Origin: Spiroplasma endosymbiont of Lasioglossum villosulum
Lineage (GTDB): Bacteria > Bacillota_I > Bacilli_A > Mycoplasmatales > VBWQ01
Length of the DNA: 64,000 bases
Reading direction: 5' to 3'
Assembly (NCBI RefSeq): GCF_964020195.1
Contig: NZ_OZ026539.1
Location: 1,368,299 to 1,432,298, forward strand
Below are positions 20,301 through 30,352 of this stretch, piece after piece. Position numbers and translations under genes: made by a program. The notes below the pieces were generated by a model. That model saw only the letters and a list, made by a program, of their open reading frames with translations, made no database searches and had not been told where the DNA came from. Positions within the stretch are counted from its first letter, which is position 1. Each line of letters begins with the position of its first letter.

Positions 20301-21269
20301 TTAATTTTTAAATTTGGGTCATTTGTTAGGATCGTTTTCAAATCCTGAATTTTTAGCAAATCATCCATGTCATAATACTTCATTTACATTTCATTTTGAT
20401 AAGTCTTGATTAAATAACGAAGCTTTATAAAACATATAACCCATATCCACCACTTTTGAAGTATCTCACTTTGAAATATCTTGATTAAATGCTACTGCTC
20501 CAGCAAACATACAACGCATGCTTGTAACATCATTTACAATTCATTTTGAAATATCTTGATTAAATGATAAACAATTTCGAAACATATTATTCATATTTGT
20601 TACATTATTATCATAGAGTAAATTTGTAATATTACCATTAAATAACGAAGCACCATAAAACATTGAACTCATATCTCTCACATTAATTATATTTCAAGAT
20701 AAATTTTGATTAAATGATAAAGCACCATAAAATATTGCATGCATAGTTGTTACATTAACTACATCTCAGTTTGAAATATCTTGATTAAATTTTTTTGCTC
20801 CAGCAAACATCGAACTCATATTTGTTACGTGTGCAATATTTCAACTTGATAGATTTTGATTAAATGATGAAGCATTACTAAACATATAACTCATATCTAC
20901 CACATTTGATGTATTTCATTTTGAAATATCTTGATTAAATTCTCTTACATCCATAAACATATTTTTCAAAGATCTAATTTCTGATGGTAATTGATCAGAT
21001 ACTTTTTCTATTGTTACTGGCATTTTAACAACTTGAATTATTCCTTCTCGATTTTGAAAAAATCCAATTTGAATAACCTCTTTGCTATTTATATTTGATA
21101 AATCTACTTCACTCGTTTTCACTTGTTTTCCATCTTTGTCAATGTAAATTGTATCTTGCTGAATTTTATTATCTAAAAGTTGAATTTTTTGTGAACTTGT
21201 ATTTAAGATAACATTAGTTAAATTACCTGTAATTGTTAAAATACTTAATGTTGTTAATAATGATTTCAT
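20301..21269 (-). CDS. Secreted or surface DUF285 (BspA-like) repeat protein
   Basis: 322 residues with an N-terminal hydrophobic signal-like segment (LLTTLSILTITGNLTNVIL) lacking a lipobox Cys. From about residue 105 it consists of 25-residue leucine-rich repeats of the mycoplasma DUF285 type: FNQDISKWNTSNVVDMSYMF and six more variants. Such proteins sit on the cell surface in Mollicutes and related bacteria and are thought to bind host or other cells. Its leader holds a 9-bp inverted repeat also found before the truncated paralogue at 22571-22638. Confidence 0.85.
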
Positions 21270-21300
21270 AATTAATCACCCTCCAAGTTTTCTCCAATAA

Positions 21301-21319
21301 CTTCTTAAAGTTTAAGAAG
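21301..21319 (-). promoter_or_regulatory. Inverted repeat in leader of DUF285 gene
   Basis: CTTCTTAAA and TTTAAGAAG flank one base: a perfect 9-bp hairpin or operator 31 bp before the start codon. Repeated at 22669-22686. Confidence 0.55.
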
Positions 21320-21489
21320 ATAAATATATTTTAGTATTTTTTAAAAAAATAAATAAACAATAAGTTATAAAAAACAAAGCATTACAATTATCTTTAAATT
21401 TAAATTAAATAAAAAGTTATCAATGTACTTGCAAAATGTTCACCGATAACTAAACTATTTTTAAATTGAAACTATTTTTTATTATTAAA

Positions 21490-22570
21490 TGCTGAGTTAT
21501 ACTTGTAAGTGCAAGTAAATAAAATTGCAAAAAATTCTCATATAAAAATTTCATAATGCTAAATTTAGTTTAGAAAAAAGTAAGGAGTTTTTATATGAGT
21601 TATAAACATCTTGGCATAGATGAAAGGATTTATATTGAGAATCAATTGAAATTTAAATTTAAAATTAGTGAAATAGCTAAAAATCTTAATCGAAGTATTA
21701 GTACTATTATTCGAGAAATTAATAGAAATAAAGATAATAATCATTATTTTTCATTAATTGCACAAAATAAAGCTGAAAATCGAAAACAATCACATATTAG
21801 TTTTCATAAGTTTAAAAATAAGAATTTAGTAAAATATGTACAACAAAAATTACTATTAGGTTGATCACCTGAACAAATTTATGGCAGAATTAAAAATTTT
21901 CATAAAGAGTGAGTTATTAGTTTTAAAACAATTTATACTTGAATTTATTTTGGAATGCTTGATAAAGTTACTAGTAAAAATTTAAGAAGAAAAGGTAAAA
22001 AACGAAAATCTAAAGAAAATCGTGGCAAGTTTAATGGTAAATCAATTAAAGAACGAGATATAAATGTTAATGATCGTATAACACTTGGTCATTGAGAAGG
22101 AGATACTATAGTATCATCACGAGGTAAAAGCAAATCATGTTTAATAACTTTAGTTGAAAGAGTATCACGATTTACTTTAGCAATATTAGTTAAAAACAGA
22201 ACTACTAAAGTTATTAATAAAAATGTTAGTTATTATTTATCAATTCTTCCTAAAAACATTGTTAAAACTATTACTTTTGATCGTGGCAAAGAATTTTCAA
22301 ATTGACAACAACTTGAAAAAAATTTAGATATAAAAATTTATTTTGCCAATCCATATTCACCTTGACAAAGAGGTACTAATGAAAATACTAATGGTTTAAT
22401 TAGAGAAAAATTTCCTAAAAAATTTATTTTTTCAAAAACTAATAAAAATGAAGTTCATAAATTTATATTGTCTTTAAACCAAAGACCAAGAAAAATACTA
22501 AATTATCTTTCACCAATCGAATATTTGGATAGAAAAATAATTTAGTTGCACTTACCTTTACAATTTAGCA
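21490..22570 (+). mobile_element. IS30-family insertion sequence, copy B (1081 bp)
   Basis: Same 1081-bp length and ends (TGCTGAGTTA ... TTTAGCA) as copy A but inverted. Inserted next to, and cutting, the DUF285 paralogue on its right. No clear target duplication, suggesting rearrangement after insertion. Confidence 0.88.
21595..22545 (+). CDS. IS30-family transposase
   Basis: 316 residues, indistinguishable by eye from copy A: helix-turn-helix at the N-terminus and DDE residues in LGHWEGDTI, TFDRGKEFS and GTNENTNGLIREK. Start ATG preceded by AAGGAG. Intact, so a likely active source. Confidence 0.92.
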
Positions 22571-22638
22571 AATTAATAAATAAAATAAAATACCGGCATT
22601 AATGATATTGCAATTAATAATGATAAATATTTTTTCAT
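22571..22638 (-). pseudogene. N-terminal stub of a second DUF285-type surface protein
   Basis: Starts MKKYLSLLIAISLMPVFYF, a signal-like segment, and stops at the IS30 boundary. Its leader (hairpin CTTCTTAA/TTAAGAAG at 22669-22686, then a GGAGGA ribosome site) matches the leader of 20301-21269, identifying it as a truncated paralogue. Confidence 0.55.
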
Positions 22639-22668
22639 AAATTAATCCTCCTCAATTTTTACCAATAA

Positions 22669-22686
22669 CTTCTTAAGTTTAAGAAG
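22669..22686 (-). promoter_or_regulatory. Inverted repeat in leader of truncated DUF285 paralogue
   Basis: CTTCTTAA and TTAAGAAG around two bases; counterpart of 21301-21319. Confidence 0.5.
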
Positions 22687-22900
22687 ATAAATATATTTTA
22701 CATACTTTTAATTATTTTTTAACACTTTTTTCATAAAATTGTATACTAATAACTTATTAACTAAATCTATTGCACTATTTAAAATAATATAAATTTTAAT
22801 ATATAAAACACTTAAAATATAAAAAAAATAATTAATAAAATGATAAAACAGAAATCATGTAAAATATATAATATAAATTTAAAGGGGGTTAATTTAGATT

Positions 22901-23050
22901 ATGCCAATTATTACAACTAAATGCTATATTTCATCATGTGAGAAAGAATATACATTTGACTCTTTATATCGTGATAAATTTATATATTGCAGTGGTAAAT
23001 GTTATCAACAAGCATTCAATAATACAGTAACAAAATATACACAAAAATAA
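22901..23050 (+). CDS. Small Cys-rich protein
   Basis: 49 residues with CYISSC and CSGKC, a probable zinc-binding finger. Start supported by AAAGGGGG 13 bp upstream. First gene of a small cluster (22901-24122) of mobile-element-like genes. Function unknown. Confidence 0.5.
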   Translation: MPIITTKCYISSCEKEYTFDSLYRDKFIYCSGKCYQQAFNNTVTKYTQK

Positions 23051-23073
23051 TAAGTTAGTTTTGGAGAGATATT

Positions 23074-23121
23074 ATGAAAAAAGAAAAATTAATAGAACTG
23101 ATTAACAATAAAATATTATAA
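23074..23121 (+). pseudogene. Fragment of the GEF-tail small-protein family
   Basis: 15 codons, MKKEKLIELINNKIL, preceded by GGAGAG. It matches the start of the prophage family (MNKEKLLKYM) and then stops, lacking the GEF tail. Suggests that the 22.9-24.1 kb cluster derives from a related prophage. Confidence 0.35.
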
Positions 23122-23132
23122 GGTTTTTAAAA

Positions 23133-23438
23133 ATGAAAAAAATATTTAAAGAAACTGTTGATGATAATTATTCAACAAAGAAAAGTATTAACTATTATAA
23201 TAATTGACTTATTATAATTTTTTCATGATTAACAAGTATAACTTTAATAATTAGTTGAGTTTTATGAATTATTTTCTTTAAAAGAAAAACTACTGATTTA
23301 TTAATCCTTATTGATAATTTAATCACTAAGAAATTTTTTAAATTCAATTTAACTTTTCTAACTCTGACAATTGCAGTATTGGGCTTTGGCTTCATAATTT
23401 TAGGTATTGTTGCTTTTCCTTTTATCTTTTTAAAATAA
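23133..23438 (+). CDS. Small two-helix membrane protein
   Basis: 101 residues: hydrophobic helices LIIIFSWLTSITLIISWVL and LTFLTLTIAVLGFGFIILGI, short charged ends. Five TGA Trp codons. Start codon 14 bp after a weak ribosome site. Function unknown. Confidence 0.55.
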
Positions 23439-23469
23439 TGACTTTATTTCTCTAATATTAACTAGAATT

Positions 23470-24122
23470 ATGTTATGAATATCATTATTTTTTATTATTG
23501 GATTAATTTTATTTTTTTCCTTTGGTGGATATGCTGCTTTTTATAAATTTGCTTCTGTGATAACTATTCGTAAAAAACTATTTTTCATTATTCCATGAGG
23601 ATTAGAATTTTTTTATTTTATAGTTTTAATAATTTCTTGTATATGCTTTATTAAAAAAAGTAGAAAAAAGAAATATATGTCACTAGAAGCAAAAGCACTA
23701 TATTCACAAAATGAAATTAATCAAAACATAACTTCTTCAACAAATAATAATAATAATGAACAAGCAATATGAACGCCACAACAAATTGAAGAAGTATGAA
23801 ATAAAGGAGAAATTATCAATAATTTTAATCCACAATTATACCGTCGAGATTATGCGGGTGCCTTAATGTTTTGACATAATTTTATTGCACAACCGAAGCT
23901 TAATGATCCAATTGAAAGTTTAAATTGAACTATTATTTATGAACGTCCCACCACAGCAGATGGAACTAATTATATTAAAATTTAGTACCCATGAATAATA
24001 ATAATGCTGTTACTAAAGGTAATAATTTCCCCATTGAACAACTTCAGTCACTTATGACAGTAAAAAAAATAAAAACATATTTAAAAAGAAGTCATGAAAA
24101 CATAAAGAAAAAAATCAAATAG
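23470..24122 (+). pseudogene. Membrane-anchored HNH-like protein, degenerate and frameshifted
   Basis: Two hydrophobic helices (ISLFFIIGLILFFSFGGYAA and FFYFIVLIISCICF) are followed by a polar linker and a C-terminal domain with VWNKGEIINNFNPQLYRRD, YAGALMFWH, SLNWTIIYERPTTADGTNY. The first frame stops at 23983; one base shift restores NLVPMNNNNAVTKGNNFP. This order matches HNH nuclease domains (RKDYAGA, W-I-D-H-P, GGT, NL-P-M, N..KGN), with the usual His replaced by Tyr. Probably inactive. Confidence 0.5.
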
Positions 24123-24140
24123 AATAAAAAAAACATATTT

Positions 24141-24173
24141 AAAAAACTAAGTATTTTAATACTTAGTTTTTTA
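24141..24173. terminator. Bidirectional terminator
   Basis: AAAAAACTAAGTATT and AATACTTAGTTTTTT form a 15-bp stem with a 2-nt loop between convergent genes. Confidence 0.88.
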
Positions 24174-24185
24174 AATAAAGATTAA

Positions 24186-26570
24186 TTATCCAATTTTAGT
24201 TTTAGTTTCAACATTACTTGCTAATACTGTATCCAATACATCTTGACCACCACGAACCTGATGTTGTTCTGGATCAATGCTATGTAACATAATAATAACT
24301 TGATGAGCAACATTGATTTTCATACGATTAAATAATTTTGAAGCTTCCTCAATATAAGCTTGTAAGGGATTTAACTGCGCATAACCACGCAAATGGATTC
24401 CTGCACGCAGTTTGCTTAAAGCATCAATGTGATTAGTTCAATATTGATCAAAAGTTTGTAAAATAACACTATTTTCAATTTGTTTTATAATAACATCATT
24501 TAATTTTTCTCTTTTTTCAAGATAAAAATTATAAGATTTTTCAACAATTAAATCAATATTTTCCTCAATACTTAATCGATTTAACTTTTCTGCAATTAAA
24601 TCATTAGGTTTAATTAATTTATTTTCAATACCTTTAACTAATTCATCATAATCAATAAACTGTTCTCTACCAACAACTTTATTAAAAATATTTAGTAAAT
24701 CACGTGCTACTGTTCTGTGCATATTTTTGATTAAATCTAATAAATCATCAGCAAGTAAAATATTATCACGTTGATGATATGTAGCTTCACGATGCTGAGC
24801 AATAACATTATCATAATCTAATAAGTTTTTTCGTGCATCAAAATTCATACCTTCAATTTTTTGTTGTGCTCTAGTAATTGATCTAGTTAACATTTTTGAT
24901 CTAATATAGTCTTCACCTAAACTTGCAAAAGCTTTTTTTAATTTTTCACCACCAAAACGTAACATCAAATCATCTTCAATTGAAACATAAAATCGTGAAA
25001 ATCCAGGATCACCTTGTCTTCCGGCTCTTCCACGTAATTGATTATCAATTCTTCGTGCTTCGTTTCTTTGAGTACCTAATACAGCAAGGCCACCAAGTTC
25101 AATAACACCCTTACCAAGTTTAATATCTGTTCCACGTCCTGCCATATTGGTTGCTAAAGTAATTGATCCTTTTTCACCAGCTCTAGCAATAATATCAGCT
25201 TCACGAGCATGATTTTTAGCATTTAAAATCTCATGCTTAATTCCTTCCAAAGTTAACATATTAGCAATTCGTTCTGATACATCAACATTAGCAGTACCAA
25301 TCAAAATTGGTTGTCCTTTAGTATGTCGTTCTTTAACTTCTGCAATTAAAGATTTAAATTTAGCATTTAATGAAGCAAAAACATGATCGGGTTTATCTTC
25401 TCGAATAATTGGTTTATTAGTAGGAATCTTAATTACTCTCATATTATAAATTTTTACAAACTCTTCTTCTTCGGTTTTAGCAGTTCCTGTCATACCACTT
25501 AGTTTATTATATAAACGGAAAAAGTTTTGATAAGTAATAGTAGCTACTGTTGTTGTTTCTTGTTGAATTGTAACATTTTCTTTAGCTTGTAAAGCTTGAT
25601 GAAGTCCATCACTATATACTCTACCAGGCATTAATCTACCAGTAAACTGATCAACTAGCACAATTTCACCATCTTTAACAACATACTCTACATCTAATTT
25701 GAAAACATGATTAGCAAGAAGTGCATTTTGAATATGATGAAATAATTCCGAGTTATCAATATCAAATAAATTTTTTAAATTAAACTGTTTTTGAACTTTA
25801 TTAACACCCGTTACTGTTAATGCAATTTGACGTGATTCTCAATCAATTTTATAATCTTCAGGTATTAAAGTTTTTGCAAAAACATCTGATGCTTGATATA
25901 AAGGAGTACGATTTTTTGAACCACCAGAAATAATTAAAGGTGTTCTTGATTCATCAATTAAAACAGAGTCCGCCTCATCAATGATAGCATAATTAAGCTG
26001 ACGTTGAACTTTTTCTGGATAAACCTTAACCATATTATCACGCAAATAATCAAAGCCTAATTCTGAATTAGTTGTATATGTAACATCTTTTAAATACGCT
26101 TCACGTTTTTGATTAGTAGAATGATCACGAAGACTAACGCCAATAGTAATTCCCAAAAATTCTAAAATTGGTCGATTTAATTCGGCATCTCTTGCTGCTA
26201 AATATTCATTAACAGTAATAACATGAACACCTTTACTACTTAAAGCATTTAAATAAATTGGCATCACAGCAGTTAAAGTTTTTCCTTCACCAGTTCGCAT
26301 TTCAGCAACATCGCCATTATGAAGAACAATACCACCAATTAATTGAACAGGATATGGATGTAATCCACTAATTCTTCGTGCTGCTTCTCTAATTGTCGCA
26401 AAAGCTTCAACTAAAATATCATCTAAAGTCTCACCTTCTGCCAATCTGGTTCTGAATTCAACTGTTTTATTTGCTAATTCTTCATCTTTAATTTTTCTCA
26501 TTGTTTCATCAAGGCTAATTATTTCCTTAACTTGTTTATTAATTTTTCGTAAAATTTTACGATCTCACAT
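24186..26570 (-). CDS. secA: Preprotein translocase ATPase SecA
   Basis: 794 residues. Drives export of unfolded proteins through SecYEG. Walker A MRTGEGKT near residue 91 and DEAD near 198 are in nucleotide domain 1; the second nucleotide domain shows [31 protein letters not shown] and [10 protein letters not shown]. It is shorter than the E. coli enzyme because the C-terminal zinc-binding tail is missing, as in other Mollicutes. Start at ATG 26570 with GGTGA upstream; the second codon is TGA (Trp). Single-gene unit. Confidence 0.97.
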
Positions 26571-26750
26571 AAAGTAAATCACCATTTTTTCTTTATTATT
26601 ACTTATACTTATTATTACTTGTAAAGTAATAAAATCTTTATTATTTTAACATAAAAAAACTTAGAAAACTTAGTACCCAAAAAAAATTGTATTTATATTA
26701 TATTTTTTCTTTCTCTTCGAAGTTAGAAAAAATAATTTACTATAATTATT

Positions 26751-28302
26751 TTAATTACTATAAAAAACTTGATTATTATATGATTTAATATTACTTTTAT
26801 TAAAAGATTCCTGGTTAATTTCTGATTTTGTAAGTTCAATAAAATTAATTTTAGATTCTAACATTTTATTTAAACTATTTTCATTAAAGTTGTCTTCTTC
26901 TTTTTTTAATTTACTTTTTTTGTAAGTTGATTTTTATTTTTTTTAAAAATATAAAATAAACTAAATATTGAAGTTGTTGTGAAAAAGAAACTAATAACTA
27001 AAAATCAAAATTTTTTTAAACTTCATTGACTACTTTTTTTCCAATTTTCTCTTCTACAAAAATTTGATTTTCTTTAATTATTAATGAACTAGTTTTTAGT
27101 TTATTAATAATTGGAATTCTTATTACTTTAAAAAATTTACGTTGGTCAGTTCTAAACCATTGAATTTGCATATCTGTAAAAAATGGAATTTGGTCCTTTG
27201 TAAACGCTTGAATTTGTTGGGCTATTAAAGACTGAATCTGTTCCATTGTCAATGATTGAATCTGCTCTTTTGTAAAATATGGAATTTGTTCTGGTGTAAA
27301 AACTTGAATTTGGTCGGTTGTAAATCAAGAAATTTGTTCTTTTGTAAAAAATAGAATTTGTTCTGGCGTAAAGATTTGGATTTGCAAAGGCGTAAAAAAT
27401 GAAATTTGATTTTCTATCAATGATTTAATTTGTAATAATGTAAAAGATTGAATTTGCTCTTTTGTAAAAGCTACAATTTGAATTGGTAAAAATGACTGAA
27501 TTTGTGATAACGTAAAAAACTGAATCTGCTCTGCTGTAAAAAATGGAATTTGAATAGATGTCAATACTTGAATTTGTCATGACCAAAATCAGCTAATTTG
27601 TTCAATCGTAAAAGATTGAATTTGATCTTTTGCAAAAACTTCAATTTGTGATGATATCAATGCTTGAATTTGATTTTCTGTCAATGATTTAATTTGTATA
27701 GGCGTAAACGATTTAATTTGATTTTCTATAAATGAAGCAATTTGAATAGATGTCAATACTTGAATTTGTCATGACCAAAATCAGCTAATTTGTTCAATCG
27801 TAAAAGATTGAATTTGATCTTTTGCAAAAACTTCAATTTGTGATGATATCAATGCTTGAATTTGATTTTCTGTCAATGATTTAATTTGATCTAATGTAAA
27901 TTCTGGAATTTGTTCTGGTGTAAAAAATGGAATTTGTTCTGGTGTAAAGACTTGAATTTGTAATAGTGTAAATCAACGAATTTGATCTAATGTAAATGAA
28001 GCAATCTGTTCTTTTGCAAAATTTGGAATTTGCTCTTTTGTAAAAAATGGAATTTGCCATAATCAAAATGACTCAATTTGAATGGGCGTAAAAGCTACAA
28101 TTTGAATTGGTAAAAATGACTGAATTTGGTCTTCCGTTAAATGTAAAATTTGTATTTTTGTAAATGCTGGAATTTGGTCTTCTGTCAATGACTGAATTTG
28201 TCATAATCAAAAAGACTGAACTTGCAACGGCAAAAATGATGCAATTTGTTCTCTTGTAAATGCTGCTACTTGCAACAGCAAAAATGATTTAATCTCTCAT
28301 TA
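26751..28302 (-). pseudogene. Octapeptide-repeat protein, C-terminal part (no start)
   Basis: A continuous frame from 28299 to 27016 encodes about 50 copies of the octapeptide Q-I-x-x-F-T-x-x (e.g. QIQIFTPE, QIPFFTAE), then a non-repeat end (KLKTSSLIIKENQIFVEEK). There is no start codon or ribosome site at the 5' end, which lies at a transposon. After the TAA a shifted frame gives a membrane helix (FWFLVISFFFTTTSIFSLFY) and a polar tail, so the parent protein was probably membrane anchored at its C-terminus. In repeat register with 30353-32473. Confidence 0.6.
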
Positions 28303-28376
28303 TTTAGTAATAATTTCCTATTAGTTATCGAGTAAAAATTTCCCAAAAGTGAAGTTAAATATACTTGGTGATAAAT

Positions 28377-29622
28377 ATGAAAAGAAGTATGACTATGAAA
28401 GAAAAATATAAATACAAAATTATAAATGATATTATTATTAATAAATTATCTAAACATCAAGCCAAGAATAAACTTAATCTAACTATTAGAAGAATTAACC
28501 AATTAATTCAAATTTTTAATAGAGAAGGTAAAGTTGATTTTATTCATAAATCTCGTAATAAAATTTCTAATAAGGCAACAAATTTTGAAATTAAAATTAA
28601 GATTATAAACTTGTATAAAACAAAATATTATAATTTTAATTTTCAACATTTTCATGAGAAATTAATTAATGAAGAAAAAATTAAGATTTCATATAGCACA
28701 CTTTATACTATATTAATTAAAGAAAAAATTACTTCACCAAAAAGACATAAAAATAAAAAAAATAACTTACATCCAACAAGAAATCGAAGAACAAATTTTG
28801 GTGAATTAATTCAAATGGACGCCAGTAATCATCATTGATTTGGTAACGATAAACCAAAATCATTTTTACATGCTGCAATTGATGATGCTACAGGAAATAT
28901 TGTTGGACTATGATTTGATCATCAAGAAACATTAGATGGTTATTATAATATTTTTTATCAAATTTTAACTAATTATGGAATACCAAAAACATTTTATACC
29001 GATAATAGAACAGTTTTTGGATATAAGAAAAAAGTTGATGCAGGAAAAATAAATACAGAAAATGACACTTATACTCAATTTCAAAAGTCCTGTAATGATT
29101 TAGGTGTTGAAATAATCAAAACTTCAATTCCGCAAGCTAAAGGTCGCGTTGAACGCTTATTTGGAACACTTCAAAGTCGTTTAATTAGTGAATTACGACT
29201 TAATAAAATTAGAAATTTAGAAGAAGCTAACAAATTTCTTAAAACATACATAAGTACTTTTAATAAACAATTTGCCTTTCCTATTGATGATACTAAATCT
29301 GCTATGGTTAAAGCTCCTACACAGGAAGAAATCAATATTTATCTTTCAAGATTTTCTAAAAAAAACAGATAGTGCTTCAACCATAACATATTATGGTAAA
29401 AAGTATTTTCCTTATAAAAATAACAAAGTTCAATACATACAACCTAGAACTGATGTAATTGTACTTAAATCATTTATTAATGAATTATATCTTAGTTACA
29501 ATAATCAAATGTATGAACTAAAAGAAATAGCACAAAAACCAATTATAAAAGAAAATTTAATAAAAACTAAAAAAGTTTATATACCCAATAAAAATCATCC
29601 TTGAAGATATGGATATCAATAA
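28377..29622 (+). pseudogene. IS1202/ISNCY-type transposase, frameshifted
   Basis: An N-terminal helix-turn-helix region (KHQAKNKLNLTIRRINQLIQ) is followed by a DDE core: Asp in LIQMDASNHHWFG, Asp in FYTDNRTVFGYK and Glu in KGRVERLFGTLQSR. The first frame ends at 29372 right after an A8 run; the rest (SASTITYYGKKYFPY to YGYQ) continues in the +1 frame to 29622. Either a one-base mutation or slippage-dependent expression. Start at 28377 chosen because GGTGAT lies upstream. Confidence 0.75.
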
Positions 29623-29774
29623 TTCTTAATTAAAATTAAAAATCTATTTTATAAGATATTTAATTTTATAAATACTAAACCATATAAAATTTTAAAACGT
29701 TTGCGTATGAGCAAATTTGGTGTTCTAAAATTGATTTTAAATATAAAAGAAATTGTAATTGCAATCTCTCGTTT

Positions 29775-30194
29775 TTACATTTGTGGTAAGTTTGATTTAG
29801 TCGGATTTATTAATAAATTATTTAAAGTTACATTATTAATTTTATTAACATCTATATTTATTTCACTATTTGATTTTCTTATATATAATTCTTTTACTTT
29901 TTTAATATTTCCAAAAAGTTCTTTTGATATTTTTATAAAAAAATCATTTTTTTCTTTAATTATTTTATTTTTATCAATTTTTCCAAAAGTAAATATTTTC
30001 AATATTGAATAACTAATTTTTTTAAATTTGCTAATCTTTTGTTTTTTTAAATTTTCATTAATATCAACAATAGTAGTTTGAGCTAAATTAACTCTATTAC
30101 TAATAATTTCTGGAGTAAATTGATTTTTATTAATAATTATTTTTTTCAATTCTCTATTAATTCATTCATATTCTTCTTGTAAATTTTTATTCAT
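29775..30194 (-). CDS. Passenger gene in transposon: helical protein of unknown function
   Basis: 139 residues, helical and basic, no signal peptide or membrane segment (ISYSILKIFTFGK is only weakly hydrophobic). Start at 30194 with GAAAGG eight bases upstream; one Trp-TGA. Preceded by a full copy of the hairpin leader shared with other orphan genes, and wholly enclosed by the transposon ends, in opposite orientation to the transposase. Function unknown. Confidence 0.5.
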
Positions 30195-30209
30195 TTTTTC
30201 ATCCTTTCA

Positions 30210-30262
30210 AAATAAAAACTCATTTACTTTGAAATTAAAGCAATGAGTTAAAAACTTATATT
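30210..30262 (-). promoter_or_regulatory. Hairpin leader of shared type (member 4)
   Basis: Minus strand: AATATAAGTTTTTAACTCA, stem between 30237-30248 and 30218-30230 (AAAG / CTTT ends, ATGAGT / ACTCAT), then GTTTTTATTTTGAAAGG at the ribosome site. Confidence 0.55.
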
Positions 30263-30352
30263 AAACTTAATTAAATTATACAAAAAAAGTTCGCAAATCA
30301 AAATTTAAAGCTAAATTTTTAACGTTTATTTGGAATTCGTGTTTATATTTAT

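Noticed and set aside
29356-29372. Programmed -1 frameshift in the IS1202-like transposase
   Set aside because: The downstream frame is +1 relative to the first, so a -1 slip would not restore it; a one-base mutation or transcriptional slippage fits better.
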